Shown: positions 54,441 through 64,000 of the stretch, piece by piece
Position numbering within the stretch: position 1 is the stretch's first letter
How the letters are laid out: each line of letters begins with the position of its first letter
Assembly: GCA_016584305.1 (NCBI GenBank)
Contig: JACEEZ010013409.1
Location: forward strand, 1 to 64,000
Source: Chionoecetes opilio
Taxonomy: Eukaryota; Arthropoda; Malacostraca; Decapoda; Majidae
Reading direction: 5' to 3'
DNA length: 64,000 bases
Made by a program: the position numbers and the translations under genes
The notes under the pieces: generated by a model
Database searches by the model: none
What the model saw: the letters and a program-made list of their open reading frames with translations, nothing else
What the model was told of the DNA's origin: nothing

Positions 54441-54919
54441 ATGTTTGTATTTTCTATGCTTTGACCTAAAAACGAACAAAAGGGTTACCGTAGTAACCTA
54501 TAGTCCCCCAGTCACTCGTCATGAACTAAGGTCGCCAGGCACAATATTTTTAAAATTTTTGGGCATCACTACACCCTTGTTGTTCACGAAGACTGTAGGG
54601 GTGAGTACACATATAATTAAACTACTGTGCATGCCCTCTTCATTTGGCACATACAAGTCTGTAGTTATGCAAAAATTTCGTAATATTTTTGTCCCGGGGC
54701 GAAATAGTGCAGTGGCAAGGGGACTGGGGGACAAAGGGTTTTATCTACGGTAAAAGCCGGGGGAAATTTTAGGGGGGCCCCGAGCGTCCCATGTTTTTTG
54801 TTTTTATGATTACGATTGCGTATTCTTTTATCGGGATTTATCCCTTTAACTTTGCTGGGGGAAATTTTTTTTATGTCAAAAAACATATTTTAATGGAGTC
54901 TTACCAAAATCAATCCCCC
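54441..54919. other. Unassigned sequence
   Basis: No gene. GGGGCGAAATAGTGCAGTGGCA and GGGGGCCCCGAGCG words suggest a further DNA-element fragment, but this is not demonstrated. Confidence 0.3.
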
Positions 54920-55225
54920 TTTTCCCTATCTCTCCCGACACATTACCCTAGTAATCAACTAACAAAGGATACTTACGGTGGTGGGGGTTGAATCTTGTAG
55001 GCTTTATCAACACTGCCTTTTTCCTGTGATCCGATGGGGTGGGCGCTTGATCAGGGCCCCGCCTAATCAATCCCCTTTGTTCTACCCTCATCCAAACACA
55101 TTACCTTAGCAAAATAACTAACGGATATTATCGGTGGATAGTGGGTTGAATCTTTGTAGGCTTTTACAACACTGCCTGTTCCTGTGATCCGATGGGGGTC
55201 CCCGCGTGATCAGGGCCCCCCCCGT
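54920..55225. repeat. Tandem pair of about 145-bp units
   Basis: ACACATTACC, TAGTAATCAACTAAC, GGGTTGAATCTTGTAGGC, ACACTGCCT, TTCCTGTGATCCGATGGGG and TGATCAGGGCCCC occur twice in the same order (54937-55065 and 55098-55220). A single related fragment is at 24120-24245. Confidence 0.8.
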
Positions 55226-57686
55226 GAATGACAAAAGGTGGAGGCGTTATTTGGGGGTTGGCGTCAAGGAAGCTTTTAGGACTTAATAGACGCAGTTATT
55301 TTTGGGACCGGCGGATTTTTAAAATCGGTGTTGAATCGTCCTATTTTTTATCACTTATTGTACAATTAACGTATGTACAAAATTCTTCTTTAAATCAAAA
55401 AAAGAGATTTTAAACCCTCGATAGGGTCTGGAAAGTACTAAAATTTCCGGGAGTTTGGGGGAGCACCCCCCGGCCCACAAAAAATTTTCCACTTGTCCCT
55501 TTTTGGGTTAGCAAGCAGGTGGCCCCCACGTTTGGGTTTTGCAAATTTAAAGTACGGCCCCCATGAGTACCCGGGTTTCAAATTAAGGTGCAAAGTTTAA
55601 ATATTACTTTGAATGTTCAATTTTTCCCTACCCAGCACTTATCACTTACTCAAAAACCCTTAAATTAAAACCCCATTACCATTTAAATTATATTTTATAC
55701 TTTCCCTTTACTCACCCCATGAGGAGGGGGACAGTAACCCCCTCACTAGGGGGGGGGAAAAACCCACCACTCAAACCAAATTTTTAGGGGGGGTTTTTTG
55801 GTGGATAATTTCCACAATTGTTTTGGGAATTAATCAAGTATGTCGCGGTAGAAAAAAGGTTTTTGGGGCCCCTGAAATGCCCTTATTTCAACCGAAAAAC
55901 CAGAAAAAAAAGGGGGCCTATCTAGTCGTATTGTAGATACACAAAATTTTCGCCAGGAAAAACTTTTTTTTCGCTTTTACAACGTGTGGGGGGGCGTTAA
56001 TACTTACATTTCTACTCCATGTTTTCCCGGAAAGTTAAAAGGGGGCTCCCCTGGGAGTCTGTGCCATTTTGTGTTTTCATCTGTGCATAGTGGGGGCTAT
56101 AAAAAATTTCCCCCCCCCAAAAAAAAAATTAAAACAGAATCACAGAATCACACATTCAAAACCCAATTACAAAAATTTTAAACCGAGGGGCGACTTTGTG
56201 ACGGGCTACACAAAGGTCGTTTTCTAGTGTTTATGTTCTGAGTGTCCCCCCCGCCGTCGTCGTGGGGCAAAAAAAAAAAAAACGTATTGAAGTTGAAAAA
56301 CCGTCTATACTTGCGATCCCAAAACAAAAAACCCGTAAAAACGGGGGTGGTTTATACAGTCATGAAAATAACTACTGTTTTATCATTTTCAGGGGCACAG
56401 ACCCCGTAGAAAGTAAAGGCTATCATTACTTAAAATATGGCGCCTGGCGACATTAGGGCAGGGGGGGGGACTATATTTTTTTATTACTAGTTATATTACG
56501 TTGAGTATACCTATAGTTAAGCCATCATAAAAGGGGGGGAAATAAGTTTTCATATTTTTATTTTAAACAGAAGTGACTAATTTGCGAAAAAAGGCCTAGA
56601 TAAAAATGTTTCCTAAATCCAATAAGGCGAACAAAAAAACCCACACTCCCAATTGTGTCGGGAATTCTGGTCCTAGTTTTAAAATAACACCTTTTATGGT
56701 TTGCAGGAGTGCCCACGGGCTGCCGGGGCCCCCAGGAGCAAAAGGGACAAAGATTCGTGAGTAGAAGGGTGCAGGGTTTGGCCCAGTTCCCCTTTAATAA
56801 TAGCTTTTCCAGTCACTTTTTTGTAGGTCTCAAAAAATAAGAGGGGCCCATCCCAATGACCCGTGTGCTGTTATGGGAATTTTTTTGGGAAAGGGCGGGC
56901 AATATTGACACCCCACAAAAACAACACACACACCCACACCCCCAAAACAAAACACACCCACAAACACACACACACACACAAGTTTCCCTTGTTCTTGGTA
57001 ATTAAACGCTCAAATTACTAATAGGGCATCTTTACGGGTTAAACCTTTTAATTCGTTTAAAATTGGGTGGAGACCGGGGGTCGTATTAGCTGATGGTTTA
57101 TTTTACTTCATATATATTTCTCTATTCATGTTGCCCCTTATCTGCCATAGTTTTTTTAGTTATTAAAAAAAACGTGATTTAAAAAAAAAATTAAAGGCTT
57201 GAAAAATTTTGCAATTTTTTTTGAAAAATAGTTTTCCCTTAAAAAATTTGATCCCTGCATTTTTTTGGGGGCATGTTTGAACACGAATCTGGAGTCAATT
57301 TTTTCAGTTACAAGGATTATAAGTCCCTTTTCAGCCAATTACAATGACTGATATTTTCCGATTTTCCTTAAAAAAACCAAAAATTAGACAAAACTTACTA
57401 AAAGACATAAAAAAAACTAGGCATTGCTAGATTAATCATTACTTAAAATAAAAACGACCCGTATAATTATTTTCATTTAATTTAGTAATATTTTATTAAT
57501 CCCTTTTTGACCCACCCAGTGTTTGGGTCAAAGTTTTTTAAAAAAACCTGGGAAATACATAGCTCCTGGGGGATTTTTTTATGCCCCCCATGACTCCTGT
57601 AGGATACTGAAGGACCCAAAAGGGGGCCCGTGAAGACTCGGAAGGTTTGGTATACAAACCCAAAGGGATATATAAAAAAAATAGTT
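55226..57686. other. Unassigned AT-rich, low-quality sequence with (CA)n
   Basis: No gene. A (CA)n-rich stretch at 56917-56981 and CAATTACAATGACTGATATTTT near 57338 align it loosely to 24.3-26.3 kb. Open frames are short and dominated by homopolymers. Confidence 0.4.
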
Positions 57687-57880
57687 CTTCCTCCTCCCAT
57701 TTCCTCTCCCCCCTTTTTCTTCTCTTCCTTCCCCCTCCCTTCCTTGTCCCCCCTCCTTCCTTCCCCTCCCCCTCCCCCCTTCCCCCCTTTCCTTTCCCTG
57801 TCCCCCTCCCCCCTTTTCCCCCCCTTTCCCCTCACCCCCATCCCCTTCCTCCCCCCTTTCCCCCGCCTTTTTCCCTCCGC
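57687..57880. repeat. Polypyrimidine tract, unit 2
   Basis: Counterpart of 26362-26505, about 50 bp longer, with C-run expansion. Confidence 0.9.
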
Positions 57881-58320
57881 CTATTGTTTTATACGTAAGA
57901 TCATATATCAGTTTCACCGGGGCAGCCGCGGCAACCGCATGGGAGGGGTCGGACTCCCACTGGGCCACTAGTAAGGCTAAGGAAAATTCAAAAACTAGTT
58001 TCAATTAGGGAAAAGTTATAAAAAGTTTTGAACTGGCCTGAAACGGTTGAATTACCCGAATTTTGAATTATAGGGGTTTCCCAAATTTAGAGGGGGTTTT
58101 AAACTGTAAGTCCATTTTTTCCCCATTGCTCACAAAATTGACGCAGCGTAAATAATGTGGGCCTCTCTCTCTTTCTCTCTCCCCTCTCTCTCTCTCTCTC
58201 TCTCTCCTCTCTTGCAGGTATTTAAAATGTCAGTTTTACCCAAGTTTTTCTTTCTTTATTTAGAGGATGAAAATTATCCTTTTTATCATGTCCTGTACCA
58301 CATAGGATTTTGGTGGGGCG
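57881..58320 (+). other. Leader of zinc-finger unit 2, part 1
   Basis: CCTATTGTTTTATACGTAAG, GGGCAGCCGCGGCAACCGCATGG, CACTGGGCCACTAGTAAGGC, GACGCAGCG, (TC)n and CTCTTGCAGGTATTT, as in unit 1. Confidence 0.6.
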
Positions 58321-59872
58321 GTGTATTTACCTATTTTGTAACATACGGGAAAAAGATTTAAATGCCCCCGTACTGCCTTTGTCCCCCAAAATCTACTATT
58401 TTCCACCCCTTTTTTTTTGGGCCTTTGAAGCCCGAATACTTTTTGGGCATTAACATTTTTTTGCATAAAAGGTTTTTCCCAGGCTTCTATGCTTCATAAG
58501 GGAACCCCCTGAAATTTTTTTTATTCCCTCTTGCAGGGTTGCCCTTTTCCCAATTTCTTCTCATGACCTCTTGTACTTCTTTCGTCCCACAAAAACCCCG
58601 ATAATTTCATCAATTTTTTCCGGGACCCATTGATGCTCTATCCATTTCCCCTTTTAAAATCCCCCCCTTTCTCTTTTTTTCCCAAGTTTTGGGAATTTTT
58701 TGGGTCTTGAAAGTTTTTTTTTCTATATTAGTCTCTCAGGCTTGGGGGGCCTTTTTTTGTGGTGCTTTTTTGTTTTTTCCCCAATCTTTTTTATGCCCTT
58801 TTTTGATGTGGTAAACCAAAATAAAATCCCGCATTTTCCAAACCTTGGTCGAATCAAAGATTTTATCAATTTTTTGGGAATCTTCTCATCATCCAGATTT
58901 TTAAATGCCATTCTTATTTTCCCTCAGCAAGGGTTATGCATCTCCTGTGATCTTTTTTATATGCTTCTCTGGTGACAAATTGCCCCTTTAATCCATACTC
59001 CCAGATTTTTTTTCGCCCTTTTTGTTTTGATTATCCATTCTTTTCCCCATCAAAAAATTATTTTCCCTCTCTGTCTTTTTTTTGCTCCCGGCCCTTTTCC
59101 CATCATTTTTCCCACTTTTTGGCTTTAAAACCCTTTTCCCCCTATTTAACTCCATCTAAAAAATTTATCTAGACCCTTTTTTGAAAAACCTCCCCATTTC
59201 CCTCTTTACTTTCTACTTTTCTTAGTAATTTGGGCCTCTAAGCAAAAAAAAAACTCATTAATTTTTAAACCCCTTTCTGCCATATCATTTACATAAAACC
59301 AAGAAAAACCCACGGGGGCCCAATACTGATCCTTGGGGAAACTCCATTTTATCACACTGAAAAATTTTCTGATTTTTTTGATCTTTTATTACTGTTCTCA
59401 TAAATCTTTTTCCCCAAAAAGTCTTCCCTTTCCACTTCACCCAAACCCCCCTTAAATTTCCTCCTCATGTTTTTTAGCTTCCGGGCGGTCTTTTAAATAA
59501 AAGGTCCCTTTTGTAAAATGCCTTTTTAGGCCCAAAGAAAAATGAAAATCGCCCCCACCCTTCTTTTTCCCTGTGCCCCACATCGTTTCCACTAAAGTAA
59601 AAGCTCAATAGTTTTGTTGTACATGACTTTCCCTCCTTTTAAACCCAAAAAACTGGCCCCCGAAAGTTTTGTTTGTCTCTTCCAAATTTTTTAAACCCAA
59701 ATCTGTCCTTCAAAATTTGTTCACAACATTTTCCCCCACTAAAATTGTTATGATACGGCCTTTAATTTAGTGGTTCTTCTTTTTTAACCTCCTTTTAAAT
59801 TGGGGCACAATTTTGCTTTTTTTCCAATCAAGCGGAACTCTGCTCCCCTTGGGGGTTTCCCGTTGAGGGGAA
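58321..59872 (-). mobile_element. Jockey-type LINE, unit 2 copy
   Basis: Homologous to 26936-28364 along its whole length, with the same insertion point between a TATTTACCTA end and the (GT)n tract (59879-59893). Recognisable minus-strand pieces include MAFKNLDDEKIPKKLIKSLI, RPRFGKCGILFW (58911-58830) and the AFDWK-like 5' end. The catalytic FADD region near 59245 is not readable. Far more homopolymer damage than in the unit 1 copy. Confidence 0.75.
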
Positions 59873-60334
59873 AAGAGCGTGTGTGTGTGTTGTGTGCAGT
59901 GAGGGAGTGCATGGACACCCTTTCAGCCTGTTTTTTATTTGGTGCACTCACCCCCACCCCAAACCAAATTTTTGACTTCATTGCCCAAAAATAGCGGTGA
60001 TGTATGTCACTGCTGTGTTTTGGGAGAGGGGGTGGGTGAGGCTTCCCCGTTGGTGGCCTTACTCTTGGTGCACACACTGGCTAGGTGTTGGTTTGGGGGG
60101 TGAAACAGGAACCACCCCTTTAAGGAAGCACTTGGGCCCGCTTGTGGTGCTGAGGCCCCCCAAAGTTACAGGGGTGAGGTGAAGAGTCCAGGTCGGGCCC
60201 CAAACCAGGATGCTCCCGGGGTTCCCTTTTATTAGGGGGAAAGCTTGGTTCATCCCCGGGGCCCCCCACCGGAGTTTTTTGCAGGGCCGCTGAAAGCCTC
60301 CCACCCCCGGGGGGCTGGCAGAAGTAGTGCTGCA
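59873..60334 (+). other. Leader of zinc-finger unit 2, part 2
   Basis: (GT)n, GCAGTGAGGGAGTGCATGG, CACACACTGGCTAGGTGTTGG, GGAAGCACTTG, GAAGAGTCCAGGTCGG and GGCAGAAGTAGTGCTGCAATGG, shared with units 0 and 1. Confidence 0.6.
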
Positions 60335-62091
60335 ATGGAGGGCGTGAGCACCTACACTTGTTTATGAAATTGGCAAAGGTTTGGGTCCAGCAAGGCTGGC
60401 ATTACTGCCACATCCTCATCCATACACGCAAGACAGAGCTGAGGTGTGACCACCCGTGGCAAAATTTTTTACTGTAAAAGGAAATTTTCTTAGGCCACAT
60501 GCTCCCCACAAATTTGGGGAAGAAACTTTTAGTGTCGGATGCAGGAAAACATTTAAAACCCGCCCAAAAGAAAACTTAACAAAAACAAACCCACCCAACC
60601 CCTGGTGAGAGAAAAATTTTTAGTGCCAGGAGTGAGGAAAACATTTTTCCTGCAAGAAACCATCTTAACACACACATGCTCACCCCACTGGTGAGAGAAA
60701 CTTTTAGTGTCAGGATGTTTGGAAAAAAATTTAAACCCGCAAGAAACAGTCCCTTTAAAAAAAACACATGCTCACCCACACTGGTGAGAGAAAATTTTAT
60801 GCCAAGGATGTAGGAAAAATTTACCCCGGAAAAAAGCATTTCAAATCCACCATGCTCACCCACACTGGGGAGGGGAAAATTTATGTCAGGAGTGTAAAGG
60901 AAAAAATTTTCCCGCAAGGCAATTTTTAAAAAAACACATGCTCACCCCCCCACTGGTGAGAGGGAAAATTTTGAGTGTCAGGAGTGTAGGAAAACATTCA
61001 CCCCGAAAAAGCACTCTTAACGCCCCACCCCCCCCCTCCCCCACTGGGGTGAGAAACCCTTTTGTGTTTAGGAGTGTAGGAAAAAAATTTACCTGCAAAA
61101 AGCAGTCTTAAAAAACCCATCCCCACCCACACTGGTGTGAGAAACTTTGAGTGCCAGGAGTGTAGGGGAAAAAATTCAAGCAGAAAAAGCACTCTAACCA
61201 CACATGCTCACCCACACTGGGGAGAGAAAACTTTGGGGGGTCAGGAGTGGGGAGGAAAAAATTTACCTGAAAAAGCAGTTTTTAACAAAAAAACATCCTC
61301 ACCCACACTGGTGTGAAAACTTTGAGTGGGGAGGAGGTTTTGGAAAACTTTACCTTAAAAGCATTTTTAACAAAACACATGGCCCCCACCCCCACTGGTG
61401 TTAGAAACTTTTGGGGTTTCCCGGAGTGTAGGGAAAAAATTCACCCAGAAGAGCCCTCTTAAAGCACACATGCTCCCCCACTGGTGAGAGAAATTTTGGG
61501 GGGTCAGGGGTGGGAGGAAAACATTTACCTGCAAGAGCATCTTAAAAAACATCCTTACCCACACGGGGGTAGAAACTTTTTAGTGCCAGGGGGTGGGAGG
61601 AAAAAAAATTTTTCCTGCAAGAGAGTCCCTTTAAAAAAAAAATTTCCCCACCCACACTGGTGGGAAAATTTTTAGTGCCAGGAGTGTAAAAAAAATTTAC
61701 CTGCAAGAGCAGGGCTAACAAAAAACTCCTCACCCACACTGGTGTGAGGGGAAAATTTGTTTGTTTAGGAGTGTAGGAAAACATTTTCCTGCAAGAGCAG
61801 TCTTAAAAAAAACATCCTCACCCCCCCCCGGGGGAGAGAAACTTTGAGTGCCGGAGTGTTTAAAAAAAATCTTTTTCCCAGAAGGGGAAATCTGAAAACC
61901 CCCACATTTGGGCACTCCCACACTGGTGAGAGAAATTTGAGTTGGGCAGGAGTGTGGTAAAACATTTACCCTTTAAAAGCAAACTTAAAAAAGACACGTT
62001 TCACCCCCACTGGTGAGAGGGTACGGTGTGATTTTTCGACAAGTGTTTTCCAGAAGAGTCGTGTTTTCCAGGCATATCCAACACACCTGGA
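60335..62091 (+). pseudogene. Poly-C2H2 zinc-finger gene, unit 2 (heavily frame-shifted)
   Basis: ATG at 60335 (MEGVSTYTC), but the first finger is broken after TACACTTGTTTATGA. About 20 fingers can be followed by the recurring words GGTGAGAGAAA, AGTGTCAGGAGTGTAGGAAAA and AAGAGCA; the second (CRAC-like reading of GTGTGACCACC) and last (TGTTTTCCAGAAGAGTCGTG) correspond to those of units 0 and 1. The stop is not clear (CTGGAGGAGG at 62087 in place of CTGTGA). T, A and C runs are lengthened throughout and no frame exceeds about 110 codons. Role and family as for the other two arrays. Confidence 0.75.
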
Positions 62092-62249
62092 GGAGGGGGT
62101 GGGGGGGGGTTTTGGGGCCCTTCAATGTAAAGTAAAACAGGGGGACCCTTTGGGGTAACGCCAAAAGGGTCCCTTTTGTAAAAGCCCCGCGCCTGAGATT
62201 TTATGACGTTACGGACGGAGTCTGTAAAGAGGCCACCGAGATGACAATT
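62092..62249 (+). other. 3' flank of zinc-finger unit 2
   Basis: ATTCAATGTAAAGTAAAACA, GGGGTAACGCC and TTACGGACGGAGTCTGTAAAG, matching 30297-30444. Confidence 0.5.
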
Positions 62250-62905
62250 TACCCACCTAATATATGTTTTTTCGTATAAAAAATATACTGTTATCTTCGG
62301 GAAATGTTTGTTCCTTAAAATTATCAAAAAAAAAAACTGTAAAAAAACACTAAAGAAATGCCATTATGAGAAATTTAAGAAAAATTTCATTTAACTTTTA
62401 AAATCTTCGCCTTTAAAAATTTTGCCGAAAAAAAATTTTAAAATGGGAATATCAATAGAAGCCCGGGAAATTTTAAAATTAGCTTTCCCCTTTCTATATT
62501 TTTTATCTGATAAATGAATTGCCCATGCCCTAAATTTTGTGTTAACTAAAAAAATAACATCATCAATCGGGGAATTTTTTTCCCCATTTATGGGTGTTAT
62601 TTTTTTAGTTAACCTTTAATTTTTTGTATGGTTCTAATTCATTTATCAAAAAACTAAATTTTAAACAATGGGAAAATGAAATTTAAAATTCCCCCTTTTT
62701 ATTGAGTTTTCCCTGTTTAAAAAGTTTTTTTGAGCAAAAAAATCAAAAAGGGGAAGAGTTTTTTAAATTCTGCATATTTTTTTGAGTTTTCGTAATGGCA
62801 TTTTCCCTTTTGTGTGTTTTTTCGGTTTTTTATTTTATAATATTTTAGAACAAAAATTCCGAAGATAAAAAGATATTTTTATTTTTGATAAAAAAAAATT
62901 AGGTA
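62250..62905. repeat. Foldback element, copy 7
   Basis: Both arms are present with many run-length changes. The centre is near 62577 (CATCATCAATCGGGGAATTTT). The ends ACCTAATAT and TTAGGTAGG are preserved. Confidence 0.8.
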
Positions 62906-63530
62906 GGAAAAATTTCCCCCAAATTTTATGAGGGTTTTTGGTTCGGGAGCCGACTCTGATGATGACGTCACCCGGGCCCCTCTCGCCTCCCAGACGCCCG
63001 GCTTTCCCACATAGAGACGGCTTTGGGAACGCTGTCGGGGCTCAGAGGAGAAATCACACACAGATAAAAAGCCGGGGAATAGCCAGAGTTCCGTACAAGA
63101 GAGAGTGGGCAGGAGGTTTTGGGGCTCAGGAAAAATTTCCCAAAAATATTAAAACCTGCAAGTGCCCAACCCGGGTCTCCCCCTTCCCCCTTTTCTAAGG
63201 TAAAATATACGGGAGTTTAAAACATAGGGGAAAAAAAAAGATACCAAAGGGTTTGCTATTGGGGCCCATAAAGAGGGGATCTGGGAACTACCTTTTACTA
63301 ACTATCAACTAAAAGTATGAGGGCAATTTTGGGAAAAAAGGAAAACCATGTCCCCAAAGAAAAATAGAAAAAATGGAAATTTTTGTAAATGGAAAAATGA
63401 TAGGATATGAAGTTATGTAACTACAAAAAACCGTGACCCCTAATCGATCCCCGGGGGGTATAATATGAATTGAAAGGGGAAATATCAAAACCCATTTTTC
63501 TTTACAGTACCGTCAATTTTGTTTTTTTTA
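62906..63530. other. Shared spacer, unit 2
   Basis: CCGACTCTGATGATGACGTCA, CGCCTCCCAGACGCC and CATAGAGACGGCTTTGG mark homology to 9206-9880. No gene. Confidence 0.5.
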
Positions 63531-64000
63531 AAAAAAGTTTTTGTGCGGTTCGACAAAAAATTAAATGGTAATTTTTTTTCCATTTGATTGACAAAAATCT
63601 AACATTGAAAAATTTTTCTTTCGGAGATCCCCGTGATTTAACTTTGACCCTTCAGTTTTAAAAAACCCGTTGCTTTTGTCACTTAAAAGGAAAAAACTCG
63701 AATAGGTTCTCTTGATTAAAGACATCAAATCCTTTAACGATCTTAAAGGGTTTTTACAAATCCCCCCGGATTCTACGATCCTTTTAAGGAAAACATATTA
63801 AAATTTCCCCCAATCTCTCCCTTTATAAGATAAAATTTTAGAGATGGAATTTGTTTTTGGGGGGGTCTTCTTTGAAAATGATTCCCAAATTTTGGGTTGA
63901 TCTTTTTCGAAAAAGGGGGACCAGAATGAACGGCATATTCTAAGTGGGCCTAACCAAGGAATGTATAATCGTGTCATTACTTTCGGATTTTTTGTTCAAA
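63531..64000 (-). mobile_element. 5'-truncated LINE fragment, unit 2, cut by window end
   Basis: Matches 31491-31960: GGAGATC, GACATCAAATCCTTTAACGATC, TTCTACGATCC and GAACGGCATATTCTAAGTG. It continues beyond the window. Confidence 0.75.

Overview
This is a eukaryotic, repeat-dominated window, most likely from an arthropod and plausibly a decapod crustacean. The evidence is: several non-LTR retrotransposon families of the kinds abundant in decapods; a tRNA-derived SINE; many long (TC)n, (TTA)n, (GGA)n and (CA)n tracts; degenerate (CCTAA)n, the arthropod telomere motif, used as an interspersed repeat; and no bacterial-style gene packing. The species call is inference. I found no intact protein-coding gene. 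Almost every recognisable reading frame is broken by one-base indels, mainly in homopolymers, while motifs stay well conserved. That pattern fits uncorrected long-read consensus error at least as well as biological decay, so 'pseudogene' labels are provisional.

The backbone is three diverged copies of one locus. Each has a conserved leader, an array of near-identical C2H2 zinc fingers, a short 3' flank, a long palindromic (foldback) element, and then a 5'-truncated LINE fragment on the minus strand next to purine-rich and TTA microsatellites. Unit 0 spans about 5.2-13.4 kb, with its post-zinc-finger half present twice in tandem. Unit 1 spans about 18.3-35.7 kb. Unit 2 runs from about 43.6 kb to the window end. 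The zinc-finger arrays lie at 6067-8373, 28808-30296 and 60335-62091, with about 22, 18 and 20 fingers.

Comparing the units gives a relative history of insertions. Units 1 and 2, but not unit 0, carry a minus-strand LINE in a (GT)n tract of the leader. Unit 1 alone carries a 2.9 kb element with inverted termini and a 10-bp flanking direct repeat (32.3-35.2 kb). A 37-bp purine-rich satellite has about two copies in unit 1 (19.5 kb) and about 45 in unit 2 (45.2-46.9 kb). A jockey-type LINE lies in unit 2 (46.9-53.4 kb) at a site empty in unit 1. A hAT-type DNA transposon with an 8-bp target duplication sits inside that LINE (49.3-51.6 kb). A second, uninterrupted copy of the same jockey LINE lies at about 37-43.2 kb.

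Other regions: 0-2.4 kb is mostly unassigned. 2.7-5.1 kb is a worn LINE relic on the plus strand. 13.5-14.8 kb is an element with inverted ends. 15.5-18.8 kb is a nested foldback region holding an exon-like sequence in three copies plus telomere-like repeats. 22.4-24.1 kb is an unrecognised GC-rich coding-like region. 36.1-36.8 kb has a LINE C-terminal scrap and an acidic exon-like sequence.
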